From Haliclystus octoradiatus (taxonomy: Eukaryota; Cnidaria; Staurozoa; Stauromedusae; Haliclystidae): DNA of 64,000 nucleotides. The notes under the pieces were generated by a model, which saw only the letters and a program-made list of their open reading frames with translations, did not search any database and was not told the origin of the DNA. This document shows positions 23,401-38,400 of this stretch, in pieces. The stretch is from the NCBI GenBank assembly GCA_916610825.1, contig OU744448.1, forward strand, positions 18,599,936-18,663,935, written 5' to 3'. Within the stretch, counting starts at the first letter, position 1; the number at the start of each line of letters is the position of its first letter. The translations under genes were made by a program, and so were the position numbers.

Positions 23401-26400
23401 ATGGACAACCCCTATATTATTCAAAGCAAAACAATTGTGATCAGTCAATATCAATGTACTTTAATAATTAGAAAATGATATGGTCTGAAAAAGCAATTTA
23501 CCAATACAAAATATTGACATATTATTATAATTTAAAATAATATATTTGAGATGCATGTAGTTAAATTGGCGTACCTCATAACACCAGCGGCCGAGTAGAG
23601 TGTATGCAGCAGGATCATCATTTTTCAATTTGATTGATTTTTCAATGTGTTCCTGTAATAAAGGCATTGGTTTGATTACAAAACCAAGATATAGTAAGAC
23701 TACACATTTCATTACTTGCTGATAATCCAGGGATTCCTCTGATCAAAAATATCACTAACCTTGAATTTGTATCCCATTAATATTTTATCTTGCGTTGGTT
23801 GAAATTCACTGTAGCTACCAAGTAGAATAGCAAACCTAAATAAAAAATAATGCCAACATATTGTACAGCCGAATTCAATATTGCTTTATAATTACAGGTA
23901 TTTCTGTTGTCTAATGTTAAATATAGATTTGGTATTGATTAATTAGTTTGAATATAATTATAGATTTGCTATAACTCATTAGTTTTGATATTGCCTGTTA
24001 AAAGATTACTGCTTGCTATGTTACTATATAAGGATAGTTATATTGTATTTGTTTTATGATTGGTCAGCTTTATTGAGTAATGTTTCTTACTTACTATATA
24101 AGGATTTGTAATATTGTATTAGCTTATTTGATTGGTTAGCCTCATTTTAATATGCCTCGTTTACAGGCATATATATATATATAGAAATAAATTAAGGTGT
24201 CGTCATTCTTCACCTTGCGTTGTTGGTAGAATCGATTGTTGTTTTATTGTGTTAATAAGTTAACTACAATTTATAAATTTCAAAGCAAATTGCCAATAAT
24301 AAAACCAGTTCAGGATATACAATCATGATTAGTTTAGTCAACTAGTCGTACAATGAGTCTACTTTACTTACAATTTATCATTACATTTTTCAAGTTCTAT
24401 TATTTAGGAATAATAAATTAGCAAGTTGATCAAGTTTCTTCTTTATCTGATAATATTTTTCTCTGCCACTAGTTTTCTGACGCTTCGCTTTAAAGTTTTG
24501 AAAAATCATAAGGCCTTGTATAATTGTTCAAAAATAGGTGGTTGTTATGCTTACGTCAACTCTACCACACTGTGCTTGGGTACTAATGAATGAGGTAATG
24601 ATTTGATTGGATCAAAGGAAATATACCAACAAAACGATATCTCGAGGTATGGCGGGTTTTAGATTAAAATATTGTGTTTGTGTGTTTTCAAATTAGTTTG
24701 GAATTGTTAGAATTATCTTGGGGCTCTTACCAATCAAAATTATTAATATTTACTATAATTACAATAGTCCATGCAACCTAGATATGACTTTATGGTGTCA
24801 GACATGTCCCTGTTCATGGTATCCCTTGCAAAAATCTATGAGTTCATGAACAGTTCATGCACAGTTCATGAACAATTCATGAACTTCATGAACAGTTCAT
24901 GCACATTTTTTTGTTGGTTCATTTCTTTAACATTCAAATTCTGAAGGTTGAATGAATTGTGCATGAGCTATTTATCAACAGTTCATGAAAGACTAATAGA
25001 AATTTTTGTCAATAAAATGCCGTTTAATGTTCAAGAGCTAATTATTAATTGTCCATGGACAGCCCATGAGCGGTTGCTAAAGTGTTTATGGTTTGTCAAG
25101 AGGTTTGTAAGTAGTTCATTGGGTTACTGAACTGTCCATACACTCATGAGAGAGTTTACACGATGATCAACATAAAAATAATACCATTTATGAGCAGCTG
25201 CATCAGTGTCATCAATGATAATTGCCTTGCCTCCAGCTTCCACACCTGAAAAGAAAGACAGAATTGTTAAAGTATTGATATTCCAAAAAAACGTATTTCA
25301 TGAATTTATAATGTTCTTGTGTTTCTGCTGTGCGCTGTTATTACCTACTCCAAAATGCATTCAAAAATTACTATTCTGCGTCTTATTCTTTTTCCACAAC
25401 CAGGAACCTGTTTATTTTTCGTTTATATACCTCAAATCTAGATAAAATATATATGTCCGTCTTGAGATTGAATCAATCTTTCTGAAAACATGTATTCATC
25501 ATTTGGTTTAAACGCTATATTTTTATATATATAGACTACCCAAGTATATTTTTGTGCTCCATGAGGCTTCGGCCAGAATTTTTCTGCCTCTTTCAATGCT
25601 TGATTGGCAGGAGTGTGATCTGGTAGTCTTTGTAGATGGCCCTACCATTTTAGATGTCTGGCTTCGACCTCAAGGCTCCATGGGGATTGATTTGTAAAAT
25701 TGTACAGGTTAGAATTTATTATTTTATCTTCCCATGTCAAATTCATTATTCTTCTTAAAAATTTTCTTTGAAAAATGTCTCATAAATGTTCATTATTATT
25801 TGTTACCCGACATAACTCACAATTGTAGGCCTAGAAAAAAATACTTTCCACATTAGTTCTGAAAATGCTAAATTTGTTTTCAATGTTTATCTTCTTGTAA
25901 GAAAGCTTTTAGCTTATTCGAGTCCTGAATAAATGATGATGATGGTGATGATGATGAATCATGTGATATGATATAATATTATTAATACTATATTTTATCA
26001 TATAATATTGTCAACATTAAATTATATCCAATGATTCATTAAAATGAGACTGCTAATACAATGGTTATATTTTTGTATAATTGTATTTATCCTTGTTGAT
26101 GAGAAGTGAAGCGTTGTTTTTTGCCAGTACATCAAACAGGAGACATAGAACGATGTGGTGATAAAAAGAAATAAATGGGAAAAAACTTTTTAACTTTTTT
26201 ACTCTGTGGTGATAGAGCTGTTAAATTTATTACAATTGTACTGATGACAGGTGAATCAAAATATATTGTTCTTTATAAATTCATGATATTATACTGAAAA
26301 CTTAAATTGTCAGTTATGTAGAAATAAATGATTGAAAATTAGGTCTGGTGCATGTCAGCCCACAGTGTTCCTAGTCTCCCCAATTAAATTATTGGTCTTC

Positions 26401-29400
26401 CGCGACAAATAATTACAAATTGTTACACTTCTATAATTGATACCTAGTTCTTTCTTTTCAATTGAGCATTTTTGATTATTTAACGACAGAAGAATTGTTA
26501 CATTAGGCGCGACCACAATAATGGCGAGGATTTGAAGGCGTAGATTAGCTGAGATGGCAGAGCAGCGGAACTTCAGATCAGATCATATGTGATCGACCGT
26601 GGTTCAAAACCCCAAAGGTCAACTCAGCCTTGACTTTATCTAAAACATAAAATGAGTACCATCTGAGGATGGCGGATGGAATGGTCTAGAGGGGATTGCA
26701 TTTTGAGTAGCTGCTGCGCATCGTTGCGCATTGAAAATCGAGACCTATCTGCCATGAAATCTGTTGAAATTGATCTGCAGTGTCGCGGCTGAGATCAGTA
26801 AAGAGCGTTTAAAATCATTGCTCTCAGCGAAAAGAGCCAGTTCTCTAGAAATAGAAGAGTGGTACGGGTGCCTTCAGTAAGGCGAAACCGTCTACATTAC
26901 TTTTAAAATAATGAATGATTGAAAATTGTGAAATGAAATTTGAAGGTCGATATCATACATAATACGAATGTAAAGATCCTACCTTGCTTAAGAGATGCTT
27001 GTTGCTCTTCTTTCTTTTTATCTTTACCTTTGAGGGTTGCATGGTCGCACAAAGCACTAGCATATCTCCACATTACCTCACAGTTGCCCTGAAACTTCAT
27101 AAACAATATACCGGTAAAGAGATTATTAAATGATGAAGTTAATCAGCTTGGATTAAATCAAAGCAAAGTAAAATAAATTAAACCTTCATAGAAGCTTCCA
27201 AACTTATTTCAATACCATCATTTGTACCGATAGCAAAAATGTCTGTAAATATTTTTACCGGTATTGTTGTTATCCTGTCATTTTGAATCTATGGGATTAC
27301 ATTGAAAGATGAAGCAGTTCTGTGTATACAAGAACAAAACATATTTATTTGTGATATAATGAATCTCCTCGCCACAGATGATGATCATTGTCATCAAAAA
27401 TCAAAAAACCATTGCTCTACTTTGGTTGATCTCCCTAAGTTAATACGTTTTGCGCTTTGCCATTGTTTAAGTAATCAATACCTTGTGCCATGTCCTGCGT
27501 TGATCCAGTGTTTTAACACCTTTTTGATAGAAACTTCCATCGCAGTCTAATAAAACCATTTTAAGTCATATTCAATTTCAGTCATATACGGCCAACAAGG
27601 TGTCCCAAACATATAGGCAGATTTGTTCTGAAAAGTGGATAATTTCTTTTCCGCAACAGAAAAGTTACGATTTTTTGAAGTCTAGACTTTGCTATTATTC
27701 CATAGTGGGCTCTGCTGTCATTTCAACAGAAGTCCCAACTTTCTAAGCAGCACTATTTCTGAAATATGGTACTTTCAACATTAAATAACTCAGTTTACAG
27801 GAGTCCCAATCAAAAATTATTGTTGCCATTCCTATTTAATTTGCATGGACTACTCGATTCCAGAATAGCATTTTTTGGTGTCATGTGCACTTTAAACAAT
27901 AACGGATTTCGTTATTATATATTGACTAAAAAATGCTTATTATGAAGCTAAGTCTGACATAAATAATTTGATTGAAGAAATTAATAAATTTCTTGGTTTA
28001 GAATCGTAGAGTCTACTAAAATTGAAATTGGAACTGTTTGAAACTGAAAATTTGTAATGGGAAAACTTAGAACCAGAAAGTTTAACATTGAAAACGATTT
28101 TCATGGTTTACACTGACAATCGCAAATATGTGAAATGGTAGGCCACAGGAACGGTGCATTCCTATAATGTGATTGTCTCTACTAGTCCTTCTTCTCTACT
28201 GCATTGTAGACCTACCTGCTTCCAGTGGTTTGACAGAATGTTATAAGCAATTTCTTTGTCATCTTCGTCTCCTTGCTGTAATTTTCTTATTTCTTCAAGC
28301 AAATCGTCAACAGGTCTCGTTCTGTAAAAACATGAATATTAGGCATAAATAAGCTTTTTTCAATATTTCAAATGCTCGTGCCTAGACGTGTCTTGGTTGT
28401 GTAGACCTGGGCTACTCTCAAAGTATAATTATTAGGAAGCAAAATTTGCGTATTTGATGAGTATTTTTCAGAATTTGCCGACCTATTACCGACTATAGAT
28501 GCAGGAGTTGAAAAAAACTAATATCATTCATTTGGATCACATAAATTGATACCTATATATCTTTACTCATAAAAGAATGGCCATATACATACTTCATCAG
28601 CAAATAGACCAAGGTAGGCTATGTTATAATTACAAATATAATTAGCCTATTAATACTTTTTAAACAAAGTCAGTGCTAATACATTCCTTTGAATTGCAAG
28701 ATTTATATTTGTAAGTCAAAGCAAATGATAAAAATGAAAATTTGTTGTAATTATTTATATCTGAATAAAACAATTTAATGTTTTAATCTACAGAATAAGC
28801 TTAAGATCATACTTAAGCTCTGAGTAATGGCTATGGTTTGAAATTAATTCAAGTAAATTTAGTTCTGCAGTGCCAAAAATAATGAGTTCCGACTAAAGTC
28901 AAGGCTTATCAATATACACTTATATAGCACTTATATCTTAAAGCTCTAAGTGCTTTACAAATTGAATCAAATAAAACAGAAATTTTGAAAATAAAATAGT
29001 ATCTAACATTTGTATATAACTATTCTAGAAATAATTTAAACTTTTGAAATTAACTATCCAATGTCTTTAATTGCAAAATATATTATCATTTAATAGTATT
29101 CATTAAAGACTTTCTAAAATAGATTTGAAATTCTGCTCAAAATTTGATATTGAAATGAAATACAAGATCATCAGAAATATTATTCCATAATAACGGTGCT
29201 GCGATTGAAAAAGCAGGGTCAACATAAAATATAAAGTTACATTATGGGCATACAAATTATGTTTGTAGGCCTATGTTGAACATAGACAGAGGATTATAGG
29301 CCTAGACCTCTAGCAAATCATTCATGTACACAGTCCGGAGGTATACACGAAGAAGCTTAAAAGCAATCAATAACATCTTGAACTCAATTCTTTGACAGAC

Positions 29401-32400
29401 AGGTACAGCCAATGTAAGCTCAAATAACATTGATGAAATAGAATCATATTTGCGAGTATGTTTAACAAGTTGTGCTGAGCTGAATTTTTCATATGTATTA
29501 AAAATTTAGAAATGCCAAAAAAAAAATGGTCCGTTCAAAATGTGTGTTGTGTTTTCAAAAATGTAGGCCTATGGCTCAAGTATGGAAAATCAAGGCTTAG
29601 ATTGGGCATATAGCTTTAAACGAAAATTCATATTATGAATACTACAGTAAACGAAAATTCGAATTAAGGGGAATTTTTACCAAATAAATAAGGCACCTTC
29701 CTTAAATCCAGTAGCAAGGATATAATTGTGTGGAAGGACCCTTACGAGTCCTTCCATAGGATACTCTCATAATCCATAGTCCAGTTCCGAAGCATATCTC
29801 TCTATTCAACACGATCTAACAACTTTATTTGAAGAAAAACGTTTAAATGGCATTTTTTCAATTAAATTTGTGATTGCGTACGGAAAAATCAGAAAGTAAC
29901 TTCATTATAAGAATGTCACACTGTAATATATGCCCATAAAATTATGCTGTGACCTGATAAGTATTTAGTAAAATAGCTGTTCACAGACTGGGTTGACCTG
30001 ATAGCTTGTTTGAATTGATCACGATGTGTTTATGTATTTATTGATGCAGAGCACACGCTCTCTGGAATGCTAGCTGACGAATCAGTGTTCCCTAATCTTA
30101 TCAGCCCCACCACTCCATAGAATTTTGGTCTTTTGGAGGCTTTAAGCAGGATTGTCAAGAATAAAATTAACATTGAATTAAACAAACGCAAAGAAAGAAA
30201 GAAACAGCACAGATCTTTTCCCATCCGTCAGAAAGCTCTTTGAATTCCAGAAAGTATTTTACAGTCAATAGTTGGTGTCAAACATGCAGGCCAGTAGGCA
30301 CAACTCTCTAGTGAAAAGCCCATTTCCTCATTAACTGCCTTTGCAGCAAACAATCACTATCAGCCTAACAGAATGATTCAATACTTAGGCAGAAAACAAT
30401 CTTGTCCAATGGTGATTGAAAGCACTACTTCCTTGTGCATAAAATAATTAAACTTGACGAATTTAACAGAGCATAAAATAGTGAATAAGAAACAACAATA
30501 GGTGCAATCAGCAAGCAACAACAATGAGGGTAACAATTAACAACCATGTGTAGCCTAAATGTGACAGCGCTACAACTACGTGCCCTGAAGCACAACACAC
30601 CAGCGAGCGGACAAAATCGCAAGGCCACGTGACCAAAGATTATAACGACCAGATCCGGCACCGAAAGTCGAATTCATTGTATTTTCGAATTCAATTGTTC
30701 TCGGACGCCATTATGTATGTTGCCCCTCGATGAGCTGGCTGCAGTTACGCGATAAAATCGCAATGGAAAAAAACGATAAATTAGCACCTATTTTAAAGGC
30801 AAATAACATGTTTCTTTTGCGCCCAATTTTCATGCTAAAGGAAAATAACAGGAAAGTATATCTTCTATTTTGAGATGACCGTTTGATAATGGAATATTGT
30901 GTACTGGAAGACAATATTTTATTGACCTATGAAAGTTGAACAAAATCATTGATTTTACTGAAGAGAAAAATTGAATATAAATTATGAATACAAGCATTTT
31001 TTGGTAAATAAAATTCACAATTAAATTGCAAATAATATTTCATAATATGATTTCATTAAATTATCGAATGTATGTGGCTCTTTACACAAATTTTCCGACT
31101 TTGAAATGCCGTGGTTTGGAGTGCGTGTGATCGTATTCGATCGACAATAATGGCAAAAACGTAAGCAGTAATTTCCATAAAAAACCCACTCCAAATAGCT
31201 TATTCTTTGACTGTGATTGCATTATTCCATATCACCAAGCATCAATGCATATTATTTTACAGTTTGCAATGAAATTTATGTGATAAACTATAAATATTGT
31301 CGTCCTTTCTTCATTTCAACCATAGACTTTTTAGGTTTTTGAATTGATGGCATTTAAAATAAATTTGCTAATATCAAAATTATGATTTTGAATTTTACAT
31401 ATAGCGTACCATCCATCCACTCGCATTGGGTAGCTTGAGAAGGCTGAATTCAGCTTCAAAAGTGAATTATTTCAAGTATCATTTTGTCGATAATTCCCTA
31501 AAATCGTAATGGACAATGATGAAATGCGTCAAAAATGGGCAACAAACATAATGGCCGTTATTTGACCAATCACAATTTTCGAATGTTCAGTGCCGTATCT
31601 GGTCGTTATAATATGTGCACGTGACTGTAAAAAACTGCAAAAGACAAAAGAGTAGAACAAAGGGTATCAAAAATAATCTTCATTATTAATGCTAAAGTTA
31701 CTTCATGCTGGCTCAATTTTGATTAAATGAACTCCCTAAGTCAAAGCAACAGCTGTAGTCTCTGGCACTGGAAAAGTTAATTTGTCAGCTATTTAATGAA
31801 ATTTTGATAAAATATGCATAATCCATGTCACCCCACCGTGTCCCACGTCCCCACTAAAATGGTTGGTCTTCCGCATTAAATCTTTGAAAAATTGCTACAT
31901 TTATATTATGATTTTGAATTTTACATATAGCGTACCATCCATCCACTCGCATTGGGTAGCTTGAGAAGGCTGAATTCAGCTTCAAAAGTGAATTATTTCA
32001 AGTATCATTTTGTCGATAATTCCCTAAAATCGTAATGGACAATGATGAAATGCGTCAAAAATGGGCAACAAACATAATGGCCGTTATTTGACCAATCACA
32101 ATTTTCGAATGTTCAGTGCCGTATCTGGTCGTTATAATATGTGCACGTGACTGTAAAAAACTGCAAAAGACAAAAGAGTAGAACAAAGGGTATCAAAAAT
32201 AATCTTCATTATTAATGCTAAAGTTACTTCATGCTGGCTCAATTTTGATTAAATGAACTCCCTAAGTCAAAGCAACAGCTGTAGTCTCTGGTACTGGAAA
32301 AATTAATTTGTCAGCTATTTAATGAAATTTTGATAAAATATGCATAATCCATGTCACCCCACCGTGTCCCAAGTCCCCACTAAAATGGTTGGTCTTCCGC

Positions 32401-35400
32401 ATTAAATCTTTGAAAAATTGCTACATTTATGTAATTGATATTCTCACCCTTTTGAATTGAGCATGTTGGCTAATAAATGACATAAAACTTGTTACATTTG
32501 CACAACCACAATAATTTTAATAATTAAAAATGTGAAAACTGGTCCAAGTCTCCCCGGGTTTCCCCTATAGGCTAAAGCGTCCTTTTTCGTTGGTAAAATG
32601 ACAAAATATGATATATCATATCATATCATAACTTTGAACAAAAATTCAAATTGAGGGGAATTTTTGATTTTTAACTATTAGGATTTTTCAACAAACAATC
32701 AATACTCAACAGTTGTATATTACAATTACAGAGGTTGAACAACAACAAAAAATTTCCGGGTTGACAGGATGTTTCGATGCAAAAATTTGCAGAAATCTCT
32801 GTGTAGTATATTGCTGTAAGTCTCCCCATGGTTCCATGAAATCAATATCTAGACATGACGGATGACAGCAATATGCTATAATGTAAGCATTAATTAATTT
32901 TAAGATTAGGGATATAGATTGTTTTGATGCAAAAACATGAACATTTTTTTATGGCGGCGTTGCTAACGATTAACCCTATACTGTGGAAATTAATCGATTT
33001 TACAACTTTCCAATGTTAACATTCCTGCCCGTGGGGGGTATTTTTTAGACGGGGATGGGCAATTTTCAGAAACCTGGAAGAACAAAAGTTCACAACGGGC
33101 AAGAATTAACAAGTTACAATTTCATGTTTTTATGATCAAAACAAAGAAAAGTTCAAAAATCTCGAAAATCTTCTATATTGATACCGTAAAAATTTCACAA
33201 GAATCTGGAAAAGCATGACTTATAAATGTCAAGCCGATGCATAGATGTGAATAATAAGGTGCCCTATTTTATAGCTGACTAGTGAAGTGTACCCGCTCCG
33301 CAGGGTGAAATTTAAATATAAAAAAATACAGAACATTAATTGCTAGAAGTTGAAAGTTGAAAAATAATGCACTTGTACTTAGAATTGTGATTGATATAGT
33401 AGACTGACAATTAATTTGCATGTTAACATGAACCATGAAATTATCATTGTTTGAGCAAAAACTGATGTATTTATATATAGAGAGATACTTTTTTCCAAAA
33501 TTTCCATCTAAAATGGCTTCAAAGTGTTCCATAAGCTTATAGATTTAACAACACCAAGGATTGTGAAACACACATGTCAAATTTTTATTGGTCTGATTCA
33601 AAAAAGTTTGACTAAGATTTGAATTTCTTTTCCGATGCATCACTCAGGCCATATCCATGCAGTCATTTATAGGCCACTTTTAAACAAATTGAATATAACT
33701 ACGCTCATTATACTAATACCCCTGACGCTCATATATTAGATCTGATGAATTGCTGTAATATTTAAAATATCCTTAAAATATTTATGTTGGTTTATGAATA
33801 ATGATATAATTGCTGTTGTTCTCTGAACTGCATAAATAGCTGAATAACATAATCAATTATTTAGTTACATCAAATCGTTCTTCAAATATCTATCGTGTAA
33901 AATGAATCATTTTTATCTTACTGTATAGGGGCCCCTATGTATCCTGGCAATAACGCAAACACGCACTTAATTTTCGCAACTTCACGCATAACGCAGTAAA
34001 AATTTCAATTCTCACGTATTCAGCCAATAACCCTTGATGACGATTTAATTTAGACCATTCGGATTTGAAACATTTTCGAGCCGAAAGAAATTATTATAGT
34101 CGAAAGAAATGTGTTTTACAGAAATTGAAAAGTGTAAATCGCAACATCGCAAGTATGCGAAATAGGTTATTGTTCATGCAAATGGGGTCCAGGGGTGCAC
34201 CTCCGGGAAATATTTTCAAAATGTGATGTCACAATCTGTGAAAAACCCTATGCTATAGCTCAAAAGTCCTCAAAAGCTTTTTAGCTTAGGTTTATATTTA
34301 GTAGAACGCAGAAACTTTCATTCACGTAATTAGGCGTATAAAAATTGCCTTTTCACGAATTCACGCTCAAAATATAGGCCAATACCGCGTCACGAATAAA
34401 TATGGGGGGCCCCTGTATAGTATTAGCGGATAAAGTACATACCGCACTGTACACGCATTTTTTATCATCATCATTTATTCTGGGCATTCTCATTGTTGAA
34501 AATTTTATACAATAAATAAATATTTGAGAATTGATTGACGAAGTCAATTTCTTACATTAAGAATATGCTTGAAGGAAAGTTAATAAACACAGCTAATATT
34601 TAATATCTCTAGTAAAATGTATAACTGTCTATTATATAATTGCAGACATTTGTTTTAGGGGTGAAACGATGATGAAATTTACCGATGTTCGATGCCGATT
34701 AGTTTGCCACCGATCGTATATGACATCAGTCGATTAATCGGATTTTGCCGATTGTTTCCCATCCAAGCAAATGAAAACAAAAGATCAGGAGGCTACACAT
34801 ATTCGTAGATCATGAGTATATTATGTAGGTGTCAAGTTGCATGGCGAATGATTCAATTCGAACGTTGGTTTTAAATGGGATTTGAATTACAAAATGATGT
34901 AAACAAACCAGAGCGACGAACGTTCTGAATTACAAAACGAAGTAAAAAAAACAGAGCGACAGCACTGGGCGATATTAACTTTGAATTAAGATATCAAAAC
35001 ATTGAATTAATAAATTTTCGAATAAAAAACATCAATTTGAATTTCATTCTCTATTACGTTGTATTTAGTATAATCTACTACAAATGCAATCATAAACAAA
35101 TCATTGGATTCAACCCTAAATGAATGATGAAAGATAAATGCATGAGCGGAAATAGCCCAATTGATAAATAAACAATAGAACTGAATGTCAGTCGGGTGTG
35201 AAATACGAAGCGTGACGAACATGAGAATGTAATTCGTTCTTTCTATGGAGCCGCAAGAGAAATCCTACGAAAAAAATACGCTTCGGACCGTCAATTGAAG
35301 GAATATAAAGATACGGACACGAAACATGGCCTATGTTGTGACAAATAATTATATGATACCCCACGAAAAGTTTTTTTTTTTTACTTCATTTCAATTCATA

Positions 35401-38400
35401 TGTAGTTATGAAATTAGGCTAATAATGGCTTCGAAAAGCACCTACATAAAACCTTTTTTAAAACATTTACAAAATTTGCTTAGATCTACCTCTTTTAAAC
35501 GACATTTGATGTCTTTGATCAGTGTTGGACTCCAAACTGGTGTTGATGACTCCATTATAGGCCTGATGTATGTCGTATAGGCCAAGATAAGGCTAGGGTT
35601 ATATGGACGCACCGAACTCAATTCGAATTAGGTGCGACACCGAATAGCATTAAATTCGCATTTGGGGTTATACAGACGAACCAAATGTCGACGATGTTTA
35701 AAAACTGGCCAAAATGTCACGTGATAGGAAGTAGTTTTCTTGGAATTATGCCGCATGGTTTGAAACCAGAGTGTTTTGTTTGCATTATTTTTCATTTTCA
35801 GCGATTTTTCCGTTCAATTTTGCCTATCTATAGTTTGAAACTTGTATGAAGTAGTAATCTCGAAGGTTTGCAAGCATTTTTACGGGATACAGTTTTTGTT
35901 CTAGCAAGGCATAGTACTCAGAGCAAATTGAATGCGAATTTCCATTTAGATAATGTATTATGATAAAAGCGACCCCAATTCTAGTGCTGATGCATTGTGA
36001 TTGACTAGAAGAAAGCGTTTTTAAATGTTTTAAATCATGATTTTGGAAAACATCAGCTTTCCTGTCAGCCATCTTTCAATCATATAAACAAGTCACCATA
36101 ACAACTTCCCAAAAGCGATGTTCTTTCCATCGCATTGCCATGGAAACATTCTTTAAAATGATTTATGATTTGTACATCCCCCGGTTTATTGCCATATAAG
36201 GTAAATATAGGAGCTCAGTCACGGCACCGTGAGTGGAGTGTATTTAGTTCGGTGCGATTTTGACGTGCGGAGCTAGCTTGACGCACTTAATGTTTTTTGA
36301 GGAATGTTGATGAACCGAATGATGTTATACGAAGCGCGCTATCATGAGATTTAATTCGAATGAATGAATCAATTGAGTTCGGTGCGTCCATATAACCCTA
36401 GCCTAAGAGTTTGAGGATTGTTGGTATAGAAACTTTTAAATAGTTGAAAGGAGCGTTGATAAGCCTTGGATGCTATTATTTTATATTTGGTTTAAAATCA
36501 GGCGAGAGTGTTATTCCAAGATCTTTGATGTCTTGAACAATATCCAGAGAGATACCTCTGAGAGAGTAATTTGACAGGTGTAAAATTTTTTAATCAAAAG
36601 ACATTGCGTAGCACTTGTGAAATGCTATTGTCAGCTGCCAAATATCAGTCCAATCGCAAAAGTTTGTCAAAGTAGTAAGAAAATCTGAATTATCTGGTGA
36701 ATCGCGGGGATAGTACAACTTGGTGTCATCAGCAAAACATTTGACACCCGTTATTCCCTCGATGACATCTACAATATCATTTATGAACAGCACAAAAAGT
36801 ACAGGACCAAGTACCGAACCTTGAGGTACCCCGCTAGTCACTTCTACAAAGGGTGAAAAATCATTGTCTAGGTACACTGCCTGCTTGCGACCTTCCAAAA
36901 AACAGGCAATCCATTTCAAAAGTTCAAATTTGAATCCATAAGCATTTAGCTTAATTAGTAGCTTTGAATGGCAAACAGTATCAAATGCTTTGGAAAAATC
37001 GACATAAACACAATCTACTTGCATGCGTTTGTTAGCATGTGATATCCATTCGTTTAAAGTTGTAAGAAGTTGAGAGCATGTTGACCTCTTTTTTAAAAAA
37101 CCGAATTGTGCCTTGGAAATCAACTTGTATTTTTGAAGATATTCAAGCATGACGTTTAGTACAATTCTTTCCATAACTTTGCAAGCAACAGAAGTCAAAG
37201 AAACAGGTCTGTAGTTGGTACAGAGAGAGTGTACACCTTTTTTGAAAATGGGACAAACAAATTCTTTTTTCCAAGAAAGTGGCAATTCTGCACTAAGCAA
37301 GGAGAATTCAAATAAAATAGAAAAGGGAGCAGCTAAGTTTGGTTTTGATACGTTTACTAGGAGAAACGTGAATCTCGAATACTGTTTATACAGACAGACA
37401 TACATCGACGTTTATATAGTAGATTACAAATTCCCCTTAATTCGAATTTCCGTTTGCTATAGTATTTATAATATGAAGTTTTAGTCGAAGTTATGTGCCC
37501 AATGCAAGTAAAGAACATGTGTAATTGTCTAGTTGTTTTAAAATTCTCCCTAATTTGTTTGCTATAGTATTTATCATATGAACTTTCGCTCAAAGTTATG
37601 TGCCCAATGCAAGTGAAGAAGCTGCCTAATTTTTGAGTTTTTTTTTAAATTCCTCTTAATTCGAATTTTCGTTTGCTATAGTATTCGTAGCATGAATTTC
37701 TGTTTGATGATGTTTTTTGTTTAGATCAGTGTACAAGAAGCGTGGTGATGAATTTTAAATTTCAGGGACTTTTGAGTAAGAAAATAATAGTTGTTTAACC
37801 TTGTCTTTGACAAAAGAGGATCATAACGATATCCACAAAAAATAACAGTAACAACAGTTGTGTAGCCTAAATCTATAACAATTAGTTCAAAATATTTGAA
37901 ATTGTAGCGTTTACTTTAAATTCCTTTTAATTTTAGTCATCTATTATTTCATAATAGGCCTATTTATATTACGCGCTTGCTAACGCACGATTGAACGGAA
38001 GTTCTGAATTTGCGTTTAAGCCCAATTTGCGTTCAAATGAACATTCGTTTGATACCAATATTCGTTCAACTTCACACAAGTTATTTAAATACAAGTTTCT
38101 TTGTCAGCTACGTCTGGCCGTTAAGATGAATGGTGACAACAGGAAACTGCATCACACAATCATTAATCATGGCAACAATGCCTTAAACAGATCAGTTACG
38201 GCTTTAAAAATGTTTTAAAATAATCTTCCTATCTAAAATAATGATGAAACATTCTAAATAGGGAACTGAGAATTGAATATTAATGAAATACAATATTTTC
38301 AAAAATAATGTGCCTGCAAGAATTCTATTGTTACAATTTTGTGCCTGCGACCGGCGGTCCCGACTTTGGTGACCCCTGCTGCTGTGCGCCTGAGTTCTCA

